A DNA stretch of 64,000 nucleotides from Youhaiella tibetensis (GTDB lineage: Bacteria; Pseudomonadota; Alphaproteobacteria; Rhizobiales; Devosiaceae): contig NZ_CP041690.1 in assembly GCF_008000755.1 (NCBI RefSeq), positions 2,419,260-2,483,259 on the forward strand, read 5' to 3'. Made by a program: the position numbers and the translations under genes. A model generated the notes under the pieces. The model was not told the DNA's origin, ran no database searches, and was given only the letters and a program-made list of their open reading frames with translations. This document shows, piece by piece, positions 26,970 to 35,469 of this stretch (positions within the stretch are counted from its first letter, which is position 1; every line of letters begins with the position of its first letter).

Positions 26970-27281
26970 CTAGGAGGCGCGACGCAGGCGCTTGGCGCTC
27001 ACGATCTCGCCGCGGCAGCGGTTGTAATCGATGAGGTACACCCACTTGCCCTTGGTGGCGCGAACCTGGATGTGCCGATCGATTGGTGCGTTGAGGAAGA
27101 TGTTGGTGAACCCCTCGGCGGCAACCCGCTGGCGAACCTGGTAGTCGGTGAGGCACAGGACCGGTGCGATCGGCCTTCCGAAACCCATGAACATGCCAAA
27201 ATTATTGGCCTGGGCCGAAGTGGAACTGGCGGCGATCGCCAGCATGAAGAACGCTGCTGCAGTCAGGCTGTGAAGTTTCAT
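26970..27281 (-). CDS. Small exported protein of unknown function, paralog A
   Basis: A 103-residue protein with a signal peptide (LTAAAFFMLAIAASSTSAQA, cleaved before NNFG). The mature part is about 80 residues. It has a conserved core that starts CLTDYQVRQRVAAEGF, continues through IQVRATKGKWVYLIDY, and ends NRCRGEIVSAKRL. The two cysteines could pair. The same core pattern occurs in the neighbour at 27396-27860 (CLNDRQIRRGIASYGF ... GRWLYSMRVNRC), so the two are paralogs. ATG 27281 lies before the signal peptide. I do not recognise a named family; cell-envelope location is the only inference offered. Confidence 0.75.
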   Translation of the reverse strand: MKLHSLTAAAFFMLAIAASSTSAQANNFGMFMGFGRPIAPVLCLTDYQVRQRVAAEGFTNIFLNAPIDRHIQVRATKGKWVYLIDYNRCRGEIVSAKRLRRAS

Positions 27282-27342
27282 GGCCTTCTTCCCCTCCTGG
27301 GCGCTTGATTGAAGACCCGCCACGGCGCCAAAGCAATAGGCG

Positions 27343-27366
27343 CCGGCCCGGATTTCTCCGGGCCGG
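27343..27366 (-). terminator. Strong hairpin between the two small exported-protein genes
   Basis: A perfect 10-bp stem, CCGGCCCGGA (27343-27352) with TCCGGGCCGG (27357-27366), has loop TTTC and lies 30 bp after the stop of the gene at 27396-27860. On the minus strand the sequence behind it is only moderately T-rich, so it may be a weak terminator or an RNA-stabilising hairpin. Confidence 0.5.
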
Positions 27367-27395
27367 GTTCCAGCAATAAAGATCGCGGCGGGATC

Positions 27396-27860
27396 TTAGT
27401 TGCCGAAATCGAACTGGAAGCCGAAGCCACCGCCAAAAGCCGGACGGATTGGTTGCACGCGGTCGACATAGCCCGTGCAGCGGTTGACGCGCATGGAATA
27501 GAGCCAGCGGCCATAGACACCGTTCACCTCGACCCGGTCACGACCGACATCGCGGCGGATGCGGACATTGTCGAAACCGTAGGAAGCAATGCCGCGCCGG
27601 ATCTGGCGGTCGTTGAGGCAGAACCGCCCCGGGCGATGGTCGGGAACGATCACCCGCCCCTGGGGACCGAAAGTCTGGTTGCCGTTCCGGCCGCCGTCAT
27701 TGCCCAGGTCGAGCTGGAAGGTCATGGCCGGACCGTTTCCGCCACCGGGGCCGTGACCGGCCGCCTGTGCCGGCAGCGCCGTCAGCGCACTGGCCCCGAG
27801 CGCCAGCGCCACGACGGCAGCACGGCTGGTGTTCTTGACTATGTTCAGGATCGGGGCCAT
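27396..27860 (-). CDS. Small exported protein of unknown function, paralog B
   Basis: A 154-residue protein with a signal peptide (AAVVALALGASALTALPAQA). A glycine-rich linker follows (HGPGGGNGP), then a core that is a diverged copy of the core of paralog A: CLNDRQIRRGIASYGF, VNGVYGRWLYSMRV, NRCTGYVDRVQPI. It ends in a glycine/phenylalanine-rich tail (FGGGFGFQFDFGN). Both core cysteines are kept. ATG 27860 has GGAGAGAG directly upstream. It is divergent from parE. Function unknown; the basic core may bind an acidic surface or polymer, which is speculation. Confidence 0.75.
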   Translation of the reverse strand: MAPILNIVKNTSRAAVVALALGASALTALPAQAAGHGPGGGNGPAMTFQLDLGNDGGRNGNQTFGPQGRVIVPDHRPGRFCLNDRQIRRGIASYGFDNVRIRRDVGRDRVEVNGVYGRWLYSMRVNRCTGYVDRVQPIRPAFGGGFGFQFDFGN

Positions 27861-28083
27861 TTGCTCTCTCCACTCACTTGGAAATTCACTGCGCCTCTTC
27901 GGCGTTGTGATCACCCTAGAGAGCTCGCGTTGAACGGAACCGGAATTGTCTGTTCATCTGCCGTTCAGCCAAGGCCTGCGCTGAACAAACTGTGGCCGGA
28001 AGCCACGGCGCGCCTGAGTTATGATAGGCGCTAAGATGTCCTGATTCGCGGGCGCCACATGCGCCCACCCCCGAAAGGTACAT

Positions 28084-30114
28084 ATGTCGCAAACTGACGA
28101 TCTTTTCGGCGATACTCCGCCACCGGCTCCCGCTCCCGCCTCTCCTGCGCCCGCGGCTCAACAGCCCGCGCGCCCTGCCTCCGCGCCCGCGACGGGCAGC
28201 TACTCGGCGGCTGATATCGAGGTCCTGGAAGGACTTGAGCCCGTTCGGCGGCGCCCCGGCATGTATATCGGCGGCACAGATTCCAACGCCCTGCATCACC
28301 TCTTCGCCGAAGTGATCGACAACTGCATGGACGAGGCGATCGCCGGTCACGCCACCCGCATCGAAGTCGAGTTCGACGCCGAAGGCTTCGTGACCGTCAT
28401 CGACAACGGCCGCGGCATTCCGGTCGAAGCGCACCCGAAATTCCCCAACCGCTCGACCCTCGAGATCATCATGACCACCCTCCACGCGGGTGGTAAGTTC
28501 GATTCCAAGGCCTACGAAACCTCCGGCGGCCTCCACGGCGTCGGCGTCTCGGTGGTCAACGCCCTCTCGGACGCGCTCATTATCGAAACGGTGCGCGACC
28601 AGCAGCTTTACCGCCAGTCCTTCTCTCGCGGGACGCCGACGAGCGGCGTCGAGAACGTCGGCCGCATAAACAACCGCCGCGGCACCTCGGTGCGCTTCCA
28701 CCCGGACCCGGAAATCTTCGGCGGCCGCGCGCAGCTTTCCGCCCAGCGCCTCTTCAAGATGACGCGCGCCAAGGCCTATCTCTTCGGCGGCGTCGAGCTG
28801 CGCTGGTCCTGCGACGAGGCCCATGCAGCCGAGGACGTGCCGACCAAGGCGACGTTCCATTATCCGGGCGGCCTGCGCGACTTCATGGCTTCGCGCATCG
28901 AGGGCGAAACCCGCATCGTCGATGACATCTTCTCGGGGCAGGCCGGCAAACCGGGCAGCCACGGCGCCTGCGAATGGGCAATCGCCTGGTCGCTGGGCGA
29001 CGGCTTCGTCTCGTCCTACTGCAACACGGTTCCCACCCCCGATGGCGGCACCCACGAGACCGGCCTGCGCACCGCGCTGCTGCGCGGCCTCAAGAGCTAT
29101 GCCGAACTCACCAACAACAAGCGCGCCGCGATACTGACGTCCGAGGACGTGCTGGCCCATTGCAGCGCCATGCTGTCGGTCTTCGTCCGGGAGCCCGAAT
29201 TCGTCGGGCAGACCAAGGACAAGCTGGCCTCCGGCGAAGCGACCCGCATCGTCGACAACGCGCTGCGCGACGCCTTCGACCATTGGCTGGCCGCCTCCCC
29301 GAACCAGGCGAGCAAGCTGCTCGACTGGGCGGTCGACCGCGCCGAGGAGCGGCTGCGCCGCCGCAAGGAAAAGGAAGTCGAGCGCGCCAGCGCCACCCGC
29401 AAGCTTCGCCTGCCGGGCAAGCTCGCCGACTGCACGCAGACCGCCGCCCAGGGCGCCGAACTCTTCATCGTGGAAGGCGACAGCGCCGGCGGCTCGGCCA
29501 AGCAGGCCCGCAGCCGCGCCAGCCAAGCCGTGCTGCCCCTGCGCGGCAAGATCCTCAATGTCGCCGGCGCCAGCCGCGACAAGCTCGCCGCCAACCAGCT
29601 GATCGCCGACATGATCCAGGCGCTCGGCTGCGGCACGCGCGATCGCTACCGCGAGGACGACCTGCGTTACGACAAGATCATCATCATGACCGACGCCGAC
29701 GTCGACGGCGCCCACATCGCGTCGCTCCTGATCACTTTCTTCTTCCAGGAGATGCCGCAGCTCATCGACCACGGCCACCTTTACCTGGCCGTGCCTCCGC
29801 TCTACCGCATCACCCAGGGCGCCAAGACGCTTTACGCAAGAGACGACCTGCATAAGGAAGAATTGATCGCCAGTGAATTCACCGGCAGAGGCAAGATCGA
29901 AATCACCCGGTTCAAGGGCCTGGGCGAAATGCCGTTCGCGCATCTACGCGAAACAACCATGAACCCGGTTACTCGGACTTTATTGCAGGTCAAGGTCCTG
30001 CAAGATCGCGATGACACCCGATCTTCAGTGGATCGGCTCATGGGCAACAAGCCCGAGAGCAGGTTCGATTTCATTCAGGCCAATGCCGCTTTCGTTACCG
30101 ATCTCGATATCTAG
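28084..30114 (+). CDS. parE: DNA topoisomerase IV subunit B
   Basis: ATPase subunit of topoisomerase IV, which unlinks daughter chromosomes with ParC. The 676-residue protein has an alanine/proline-rich leader of about 40 residues. The GHKL ATPase domain follows (EVIDNCMDEAIAGHA; VIDNGRGIPVEAHP; GGLHGVGVSVVNAL), then a transducer domain and a TOPRIM domain (FIVEGDSAGGSAKQARSRAS; MTDADVDGAHIASLL). Length and the absence of the GyrB-specific insertion favour ParE over GyrB. It stands alone, divergent from the small exported-protein gene, with ATG 28084 preceded by GAAAGG. Confidence 0.95.
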   Translation: MSQTDDLFGDTPPPAPAPASPAPAAQQPARPASAPATGSYSAADIEVLEGLEPVRRRPGMYIGGTDSNALHHLFAEVIDNCMDEAIAGHATRIEVEFDAEGFVTVIDNGRGIPVEAHPKFPNRSTLEIIMTTLHAGGKFDSKAYETSGGLHGVGVSVVNALSDALIIETVRDQQLYRQSFSRGTPTSGVENVGRINNRRGTSVRFHPDPEIFGGRAQLSAQRLFKMTRAKAYLFGGVELRWSCDEAHAAEDVPTKATFHYPGGLRDFMASRIEGETRIVDDIFSGQAGKPGSHGACEWAIAWSLGDGFVSSYCNTVPTPDGGTHETGLRTALLRGLKSYAELTNNKRAAILTSEDVLAHCSAMLSVFVREPEFVGQTKDKLASGEATRIVDNALRDAFDHWLAASPNQASKLLDWAVDRAEERLRRRKEKEVERASATRKLRLPGKLADCTQTAAQGAELFIVEGDSAGGSAKQARSRASQAVLPLRGKILNVAGASRDKLAANQLIADMIQALGCGTRDRYREDDLRYDKIIIMTDADVDGAHIASLLITFFFQEMPQLIDHGHLYLAVPPLYRITQGAKTLYARDDLHKEELIASEFTGRGKIEITRFKGLGEMPFAHLRETTMNPVTRTLLQVKVLQDRDDTRSSVDRLMGNKPESRFDFIQANAAFVTDLDI

Positions 30115-30268
30115 CGAGTGCAATCGGAAGCATTAAGGTTCCGCCTTGGAATCCCGTTGACTCGCAAGGTCTTTGCGTTATGGTCCCCGCCGTCGAGGAC
30201 CACTCCGTCGGCCTGCGGTTCTGCTCCCTGCCGACATCCTTCCAACTTCTGAGTGGACGATTAGAGAT

Positions 30269-31651
30269 TTGACGCAAGACTTTTCCGGGCTTGGCCTTAG
30301 CAGCAAGGTGACGGACGCTGTTGCCGCTGCCGGATATACCAAGCCCACCGACATCCAGGCGCAGGCCATCCCCCATGTCCTTGAAAAGAAGGACCTGATT
30401 GGCATTGCCCAAACCGGAACCGGCAAGACGGCATCGTTCGTCCTGCCCATGCTCACGCTTCTCGAAAGCGGCAGGGCACGCGCGCGCATGCCGCGAACCC
30501 TGATCCTTGAACCGACGCGCGAACTCGCAGCGCAGGTGCACGAGAATTTCGAGAAGTACGGCAAGAACCACCGGCTCTCCGTCGCCCTCCTCATCGGCGG
30601 CGTTTCCTTCGAAGAGCAGAACAAGAAGCTCGACCGCGGCGCCGATGTGCTGATCGCGACACCCGGCCGCCTGCTCGACCAGTTCGATCGCGGCCGCGTG
30701 CTGCTTACGGGCGTGGACATCCTCGTCATCGACGAAGCTGACCGCATGCTCGACATGGGTTTCATCCCCGATATCGAACGCATCATCTCGCTGCTGCCGC
30801 CGCGCCGCCAGACGCTGTTCTTCTCGGCCACGATGCCGCCGGAGATCCAGAAGCTGACTGCCCGCTTCCTGCGCGATCCGGTCAAGGTCGAAGTGGCTCG
30901 CCAGAACTCGACCGCCGAGACCATCGACCAGCGCCTGGTCAAGACCGGCAACAAGCCCGAAGACAAGCGCGAGACGCTGCGCCAGCAACTGCGCGCGGCC
31001 GAGAATCTCACCAACGCGATTATCTTCTCGAACCGCAAGCGCGACGTGGCGACTCTCGCCCGCTCGCTCCAGCGGCACGGCTTCTCGGTTGGCGCGCTGC
31101 ATGGCGACATGGACCAGAAGAGCCGCATGGAAACGCTCGACCAGTTCAAGTCAAACAAGCTGACGCTGCTGGTTGCTTCGGACGTCGCCGCTCGCGGCCT
31201 CGACATTCCGGCGGTAAGCCACGTCTTCAACTTCGATGCGCCCACGCACGCCGAGGACTATGTCCACCGCATCGGCCGCACTGGCCGTGCGGGCCGCTCG
31301 GGCGTGGCGATCACCCTGGTGGCGCCATCCGATGCCAAGCACATCGACGCCATCACCAAGCTGATTCAGCGTGAGATTCCCTATGTGAGCGGCAAGCCTG
31401 CCGCCGCTGAGGAGACTCATGCCGAAGAGACCGCCAAGCCGTCGCGCTCGCGTCGCGGCAAGGCGGAAGCCAAGTCCAAACCAGACCACGGCGAACGCGC
31501 CGAGCAACCGGCCCCCGCGGAGCAGGCAGCCAAGCCCGCCCGCAAGGCAAAGACCCCTCGCCCGGACAAGGTTACTGGCATCGACGCCAGTTCGCCTTTC
31601 GGTGCAGACGGCCCGGTTCCGGCATTCCTCCTGCGCCCCACCGGCCGGTAA
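30269..31651 (+). CDS. rhlE: DEAD-box ATP-dependent RNA helicase (RhlE type)
   Basis: A 460-residue RNA helicase. Motifs seen in order: the Q motif (GYTKPTDIQAQAIP), I (AQTGTGKTAS), Ia (PTRELA), Ib (ATPGRLLD), II (VIDEADRMLDMGF), III (FFSATMP), IV (AIIFSNRKRDV), V (DVAARGLDIP) and VI (HRIGRTGRAG). The C-terminal 90 residues are a low-complexity Lys/Ala/Pro-rich tail, probably an RNA-binding extension. TTG 30269 is used as the start, since it gives the normal short N-terminus (TQDFSGLGLSSKV); no in-frame ATG is present and the ribosome site is weak. It likely acts in ribosome assembly or RNA turnover. RhlE is the closest subgroup by the core, but the symbol is by similarity only. Confidence 0.88.
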   Translation: MTQDFSGLGLSSKVTDAVAAAGYTKPTDIQAQAIPHVLEKKDLIGIAQTGTGKTASFVLPMLTLLESGRARARMPRTLILEPTRELAAQVHENFEKYGKNHRLSVALLIGGVSFEEQNKKLDRGADVLIATPGRLLDQFDRGRVLLTGVDILVIDEADRMLDMGFIPDIERIISLLPPRRQTLFFSATMPPEIQKLTARFLRDPVKVEVARQNSTAETIDQRLVKTGNKPEDKRETLRQQLRAAENLTNAIIFSNRKRDVATLARSLQRHGFSVGALHGDMDQKSRMETLDQFKSNKLTLLVASDVAARGLDIPAVSHVFNFDAPTHAEDYVHRIGRTGRAGRSGVAITLVAPSDAKHIDAITKLIQREIPYVSGKPAAAEETHAEETAKPSRSRRGKAEAKSKPDHGERAEQPAPAEQAAKPARKAKTPRPDKVTGIDASSPFGADGPVPAFLLRPTGR

Positions 31652-31671
31652 TTAGTATTACTTCGAATACG

Positions 31672-31744
31672 CTTGGCGCCTTCATTTTAAGCGCCAAGAC
31701 AGACTACTTGTGTAGACTAGTTTTAGGGGGCGTCTTTACGCCCC
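31672..31744 (+). promoter_or_regulatory. Two hairpins between the helicase and diguanylate cyclase genes
   Basis: CTTGGCGC (31672-31679) pairs with GCGCCAAG (31691-31698) across an 11-base loop. GGGGCGT (31727-31733) pairs with ACGCCCC (31738-31744) across loop CTTT. Neither is followed by a T-run, so their roles are unclear. The second lies about 65 bp before the cyclase start and may belong to its leader. Confidence 0.4.
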
Positions 31745-31807
31745 ATTAAATAGATAGCGGAACAATGGGCGCTCTTTCAGGGAAAGCGTCCAGAAGGGCG
31801 AGGGGCC

Positions 31808-32881
31808 GTGTCTGAACAGGAATTCAAGCGCGCGTTTGGCTATGCCAACACTGCACTCGACCTGCTCCACCGCGGGCAGATTCCGCCCTACCCCCAATTC
31901 TATGAATTGCTCTACACTTACGCCACCGGCGTCAACCCTCTCCTGAACGCGCGGATCAACGCCATCTTCCAGGGCGGCGAAGCCCCTGACAGCGACCTGG
32001 CGGCCAAGCTCTACGACGAGTTTCTCAAGGCCCACGATGCCAACGAGCGCATCAACAGCGTTTCCGAGCGCATGTCGCATCGCATCGAGGCGGTGCACGA
32101 TGCCATCGACGCGGCGATGGTGACGGCCAGTTCCTTTTCATCGACCCTCCAGACCGCCACCGGCGACCTGGAGGCCGAAATCTCGGCGGCCGAACTGCGC
32201 GCCATGGCCCAGCGCCTCCTCAAGGAGACGCGCCGCATGCAGGACACCAACCGCAAGCTCGAGCAGAAACTCGAGGCGGCGCGCGACGACCTCTCGGCGC
32301 TCCAGCGCGACCTCGACGAGGCGCGCAAGGAGTCCATGCTCGACCCCCTTACCAAGATCTTCAATCGCAAGTGCTTCGATGAGGGCCTGGTCAAGGCCAT
32401 GAGCGAAGCCGCGACCTATGGCGAGCCGCTCTCGCTGGTGATGATCGACATCGACCAGTTCAAGCAGTTCAACGACACCTACGGCCACCAGACTGGCGAC
32501 CAGGTACTCCGGCTCGTCGCCATGACGCTCAAATCCAACATCAAGGGCAAGGACCTCGCCGCCCGCTACGGCGGGGAAGAGTTCGCGGCTATCCTGCCCT
32601 CGACCGACTACGCGGCGGCCCTCCACGTGGCCGAGAACGTCCGCAAGGCCCTGCAGGCCAAGGAACTGCTCAAGCGCTCGACCAACGAAAAGCTGGGACG
32701 CATCACCGCTTCGTTCGGCGTCGCCAGCTATCGCCCCGGGGATACGCCATCCTCGCTCCTCGAGCGCGCCGACCGCTGCCTCTATGCCGCCAAGCATTCA
32801 GGCCGCAATTGCGTGGTCGGCGAGATCGGCCTCGCCGCCCCCGAGCATTCCGGCAAGCGCGATCCGCAAGAGGCTGCTTAG
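31808..32881 (+). CDS. GGDEF-domain diguanylate cyclase
   Basis: Predicted to make the second messenger cyclic di-GMP from two GTP. The 357-residue protein has an N-terminal helical region and a predicted coiled coil at about residues 125-175. The GGDEF domain follows with DPLTKIFNRKCFDEGL, DIDQFKQFNDTYGHQTGDQ and the active-site motif RYGGEEF (255-259). The inhibitory I-site normally read RxxD is KGKD (246-249), so product inhibition may be lost. No transmembrane segment is present, so it is cytoplasmic. The start is GTG 31808. No EAL domain is present. Confidence 0.92.
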   Translation: MSEQEFKRAFGYANTALDLLHRGQIPPYPQFYELLYTYATGVNPLLNARINAIFQGGEAPDSDLAAKLYDEFLKAHDANERINSVSERMSHRIEAVHDAIDAAMVTASSFSSTLQTATGDLEAEISAAELRAMAQRLLKETRRMQDTNRKLEQKLEAARDDLSALQRDLDEARKESMLDPLTKIFNRKCFDEGLVKAMSEAATYGEPLSLVMIDIDQFKQFNDTYGHQTGDQVLRLVAMTLKSNIKGKDLAARYGGEEFAAILPSTDYAAALHVAENVRKALQAKELLKRSTNEKLGRITASFGVASYRPGDTPSSLLERADRCLYAAKHSGRNCVVGEIGLAAPEHSGKRDPQEAA

Positions 32882-33063
32882 TCTGCGGCGTGACGGATAA
32901 CCGCCACAGCGTTCGCGCGGATTCTCTGCGGCAAGATTTTTCTGTAAAGCATTGATATACAACGTGCTTTTGGCGATACGCCAGCCCGCCAATCGTTAAA
33001 ATTTGACTCAAATTTCGGGGGGTCGAGCCGGACTTTGCTGGCACGGCTTGCCTATTCGGCAAC

Positions 33064-33087
33064 AAAAAAGGCGCGCCGGAGCGCACC
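33064..33087 (-). terminator. Rho-independent terminator of aroA
   Basis: Read on the minus strand, GGTGCGC pairs with GCGCGCC (seven pairs including one G-T) around loop TCCG. This is followed by TTTTTTGTT, 33 bp after the aroA stop. Confidence 0.85.
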
Positions 33088-33119
33088 TCTTTTCTCTTTG
33101 CGAGGGGGCGAAACCAGCA

Positions 33120-34385
33120 CTAGGCCGGGTCGACCTCGACATCGAGCGATCGCAGCGCATCCCAATAGCCCGGATAGGTCTTGCCGACGCAGTTCGGGTC
33201 CAGGATCGTGATGCCGTTGATCTTGAGCCCCGCCAGCGCAAAGCTCATGGCGATCCGATGGTCGGCATAGGTTTCGATGTCTGCCGGCAGCGTCTGGCCG
33301 GCGAGCGCGGGATCGGCAGCCACGATGAGATCGTCGCCATCCTCCGTACCCAGTCCCGGCCGGATGCGCGAGAGTTCGGTGGCGACCGCCGAGATGCGGT
33401 CGCATTCCTTGACCCGCAGGTTCGAGATGCCCACGAAACGGACCGGCTTGTTGTTGAAGGCCGCGAGCACGGCAAGCGTCGGCACGGCGTCCTGTATCTG
33501 GGAACCATCGATGACGGGCGGCAGATTGGGGAACATCGAGATGTAGCGGGCTGCCTCGGCGTCGGGCTGGGTGAAAGCGTCCATGGGCACGCCCAGGTCG
33601 ATATCGCCGCCGGTGAGCGCGCTGGCCGCCCACAGATAGGTCGCAGCCGAGGCGTCGGGCTCGATGGCGAAGTCGGTGGCGTGGTAACCGGTGGGCAGGA
33701 CGAACCAGGTGGCCTCATCCTTCTGGTCGACCTCGGCGCCAAAGGCCTTCATGGCGGCGACCGTGAGGTTCACGTAGCCCCGGGCGCCGATATCGGGGCC
33801 GGTGAGCGCGATCTCGATGGGGCCATCGCCGAGCGGGGCAGCCATCAGGAGCGCGGAAACATATTGGCTGGAAAGACCGGCATCGATCTCCACCCTGCCC
33901 GAGCCGAACGAACCGCGGCCCTGGATGGTGACGGGCGGGCAATCGGTGGGCGCGTTGGCGACGATGCCGAGCGAACGCAGGGCGGCCACCAGCGGGGCGA
34001 TCGGGCGCTTGCGCATGTGCTCGTCGCCATCGACGATCACCGCGCCATCGACGGTCGCGGCGGCAGCGGTGAGGAAGCGCACGGCCGTGCCGGCATTGCC
34101 GAGGAACAACGGCTGGCTCGGCGCCTCGAGGCGGCCGGAACCGATGACTTCAAAGGTGGTCGCGTCCGGCTCGTTGACCTCGACGCCCATCTGCCGCAGC
34201 GCGGCGGACATCAGGATCGTGTCCTTGCTCTTGAGCGCACCGGTGAGGACCGAGCGGCCCTTGGCGAGGGCAGCGAGCAGCAGGGCGCGATTGGTGATGG
34301 ACTTGGAGCCCGGCGGGGTGACGCGCCCGTAGAGCGGGCCCTGCGGCGGAACGATCCTCACCGCGCGCAAGCTGTTCGTCGTCAC
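33120..34385 (-). CDS. aroA: 3-phosphoshikimate 1-carboxyvinyltransferase (EPSP synthase)
   Basis: Shikimate-pathway enzyme joining shikimate-3-phosphate and phosphoenolpyruvate. The 421-residue protein has the PEP/shikimate motifs PPGSKSITNRALLLAALAKG, LFLGNAGTAVRFL, LSSQYVSALLMAAP, LRVKECDRISAVATEL and ETYADHRIAMSFALAGL. The PEP-site stretch keeps the glycine and threonine of glyphosate-sensitive enzymes (NAGT). It has phenylalanine where class I enzymes have proline (NAGTAVRF in place of NAGTAMRP). It therefore does not look like the CP4-type class II enzyme known from Agrobacterium. The start is GTG 34385 with GGGAGAAA upstream. It stands alone with its own terminator. Confidence 0.93.
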   Translation of the reverse strand: MTTNSLRAVRIVPPQGPLYGRVTPPGSKSITNRALLLAALAKGRSVLTGALKSKDTILMSAALRQMGVEVNEPDATTFEVIGSGRLEAPSQPLFLGNAGTAVRFLTAAAATVDGAVIVDGDEHMRKRPIAPLVAALRSLGIVANAPTDCPPVTIQGRGSFGSGRVEIDAGLSSQYVSALLMAAPLGDGPIEIALTGPDIGARGYVNLTVAAMKAFGAEVDQKDEATWFVLPTGYHATDFAIEPDASAATYLWAASALTGGDIDLGVPMDAFTQPDAEAARYISMFPNLPPVIDGSQIQDAVPTLAVLAAFNNKPVRFVGISNLRVKECDRISAVATELSRIRPGLGTEDGDDLIVAADPALAGQTLPADIETYADHRIAMSFALAGLKINGITILDPNCVGKTYPGYWDALRSLDVEVDPA

Positions 34386-34488
34386 TTCGTTTCTCCCGAT
34401 TTCCGTTTTGAAAAGCGCGCCGGACTATTGGCACATTTCGGGCAGGGCAGAAAGGGCCGAGGGTTGGGGGCCTCAACTCTTTGGACTT

Positions 34489-34563
34489 CCCCGGCGCAGG
34501 CCGGGGCACAGCAACGAACCCGGAGTCAGGTGAGAAATCCATCGGCCCCGGCTTTCGCCGGGG
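34489..34563. repeat. Pair of REP-like palindromes in the aroA-sufA gap
   Basis: CCCCGGC-GCAG-GCCGGGG (34489-34506) and CCCCGGC-TTTC-GCCGGGG (34546-34563) are two copies of the same 7-bp GC stem, 57 bp apart, in the 235-bp gap between aroA and sufA. This form (paired GC hairpins with a short loop) is common in dispersed alphaproteobacterial intergenic repeats. No other copy was noticed in the window. Confidence 0.6.
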
Positions 34564-34620
34564 AAGAACGTCCAGAGGTCGGGAACAAACTGAGCCTGGG
34601 AGGCCTGGCCCCGCCCCAAA

Positions 34621-35001
34621 TCAGACGTGAGCGCGAGCCTCGGCCAGGGCCTTGAGATCGGCGGGCTTGAGCTGGACGCTTTCGCCGCAACCGCATTCGC
34701 CGGTCTTGTTGGGATTGTCGAACGTGAACCCGGAGCTCATCTTGCTCTCCTTGTAGTCCATCACCGTTCCGAGGAGGAACAGCGTGGCCTTGGGCTCGAC
34801 ATAGACATCCACGCCCTTTTCGGCGACGTGGTCGTCGCCCGGCACGGGTTCCTTGAGGTAGTTCAGCGTATAGGCCATGCCGGCGCAGCCGGCGTTCTTG
34901 ACGCCGACGCGCACGCCGATAACCGGCTCATCGCTGTCTTCCATGATTTCACGGATGCGCTCGGCAGCGGCATCGCTCAGGCTCATGATCTTGAAGGGCA
35001 T
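34621..35001 (-). CDS. sufA: A-type iron-sulfur cluster carrier SufA
   Basis: A 126-residue HesB/IscA-family carrier that passes Fe-S clusters from the SufBCD scaffold to apo-proteins. The three conserved cysteines are C39 (KNAGCAGMAY) and C103/C105 (TGECGCGESV). The family block YVEPKATLFLLGTVMDYKES is complete. It is the last gene of the suf operon, about 50 bp after sufT. Confidence 0.94.
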   Translation of the reverse strand: MPFKIMSLSDAAAERIREIMEDSDEPVIGVRVGVKNAGCAGMAYTLNYLKEPVPGDDHVAEKGVDVYVEPKATLFLLGTVMDYKESKMSSGFTFDNPNKTGECGCGESVQLKPADLKALAEARAHV

Positions 35002-35053
35002 TCAGTCACCATCCATCGTTAGATGACGATATAGCACGTCCGACGCGAAATGC

Positions 35054-35458
35054 CTACCACCAGTTGAGGGCGACCTGGGCTTCCTCGCTCATGCGGTCGG
35101 GCGTCCACGGCGGATCGAAGACCATGTTGACGGTCACGTCCTGGATGCCTTCCACGGCCCGGGCCGCATTTTCGACCCAGCCGGGCATCTCGCCGGCAAC
35201 CGGGCAGCCCGGAGCGGTCAACGTCATGTCGATCGTGAGGTTCCGGTTGTCATCCAGATCGACCTTATAGACGAGGCCGAGTTCATAGATGTCGACCGGG
35301 ATTTCCGGGTCGTAGACGGTCTTGAGAGCGCCGATCAGGTCGCCCGTGATCCGCGCGACCTCGTCCTCGGGCAAGCCGGCGCTGGTATGCACCGTCTCGA
35401 TCCGCACCGGAGCCTCGCTGGCGTTCGCCTCGACCTTGGTTTCAGCTTCTTCAGTCAT
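35054..35458 (-). CDS. sufT: SUF system maturation factor SufT (MIP18/DUF59 family)
   Basis: A 134-residue DUF59-family protein that assists Fe-S cluster delivery. The family motif is YDPEIPVDIYELGLVYKV, followed by MTLTAPGCPVAGEMP with the conserved cysteine, and FDPPWTPDRMSEEAQ at the C-terminus. An acidic N-terminal tail of about 30 residues is not part of the fold. It sits 11 bp after sufS. Confidence 0.93.
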   Translation of the reverse strand: MTEEAETKVEANASEAPVRIETVHTSAGLPEDEVARITGDLIGALKTVYDPEIPVDIYELGLVYKVDLDDNRNLTIDMTLTAPGCPVAGEMPGWVENAARAVEGIQDVTVNMVFDPPWTPDRMSEEAQVALNWW

Positions 35459-35469
35459 CGATTATCGCC

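Noticed and set aside
27916-29943. 675-codon minus-strand frame
   Set aside because: Antisense of parE, with the codon-position pattern of a shadow frame.
33001-34655. 550-codon plus-strand frame
   Set aside because: Antisense of aroA continuing through the REP-like repeats; no family match.
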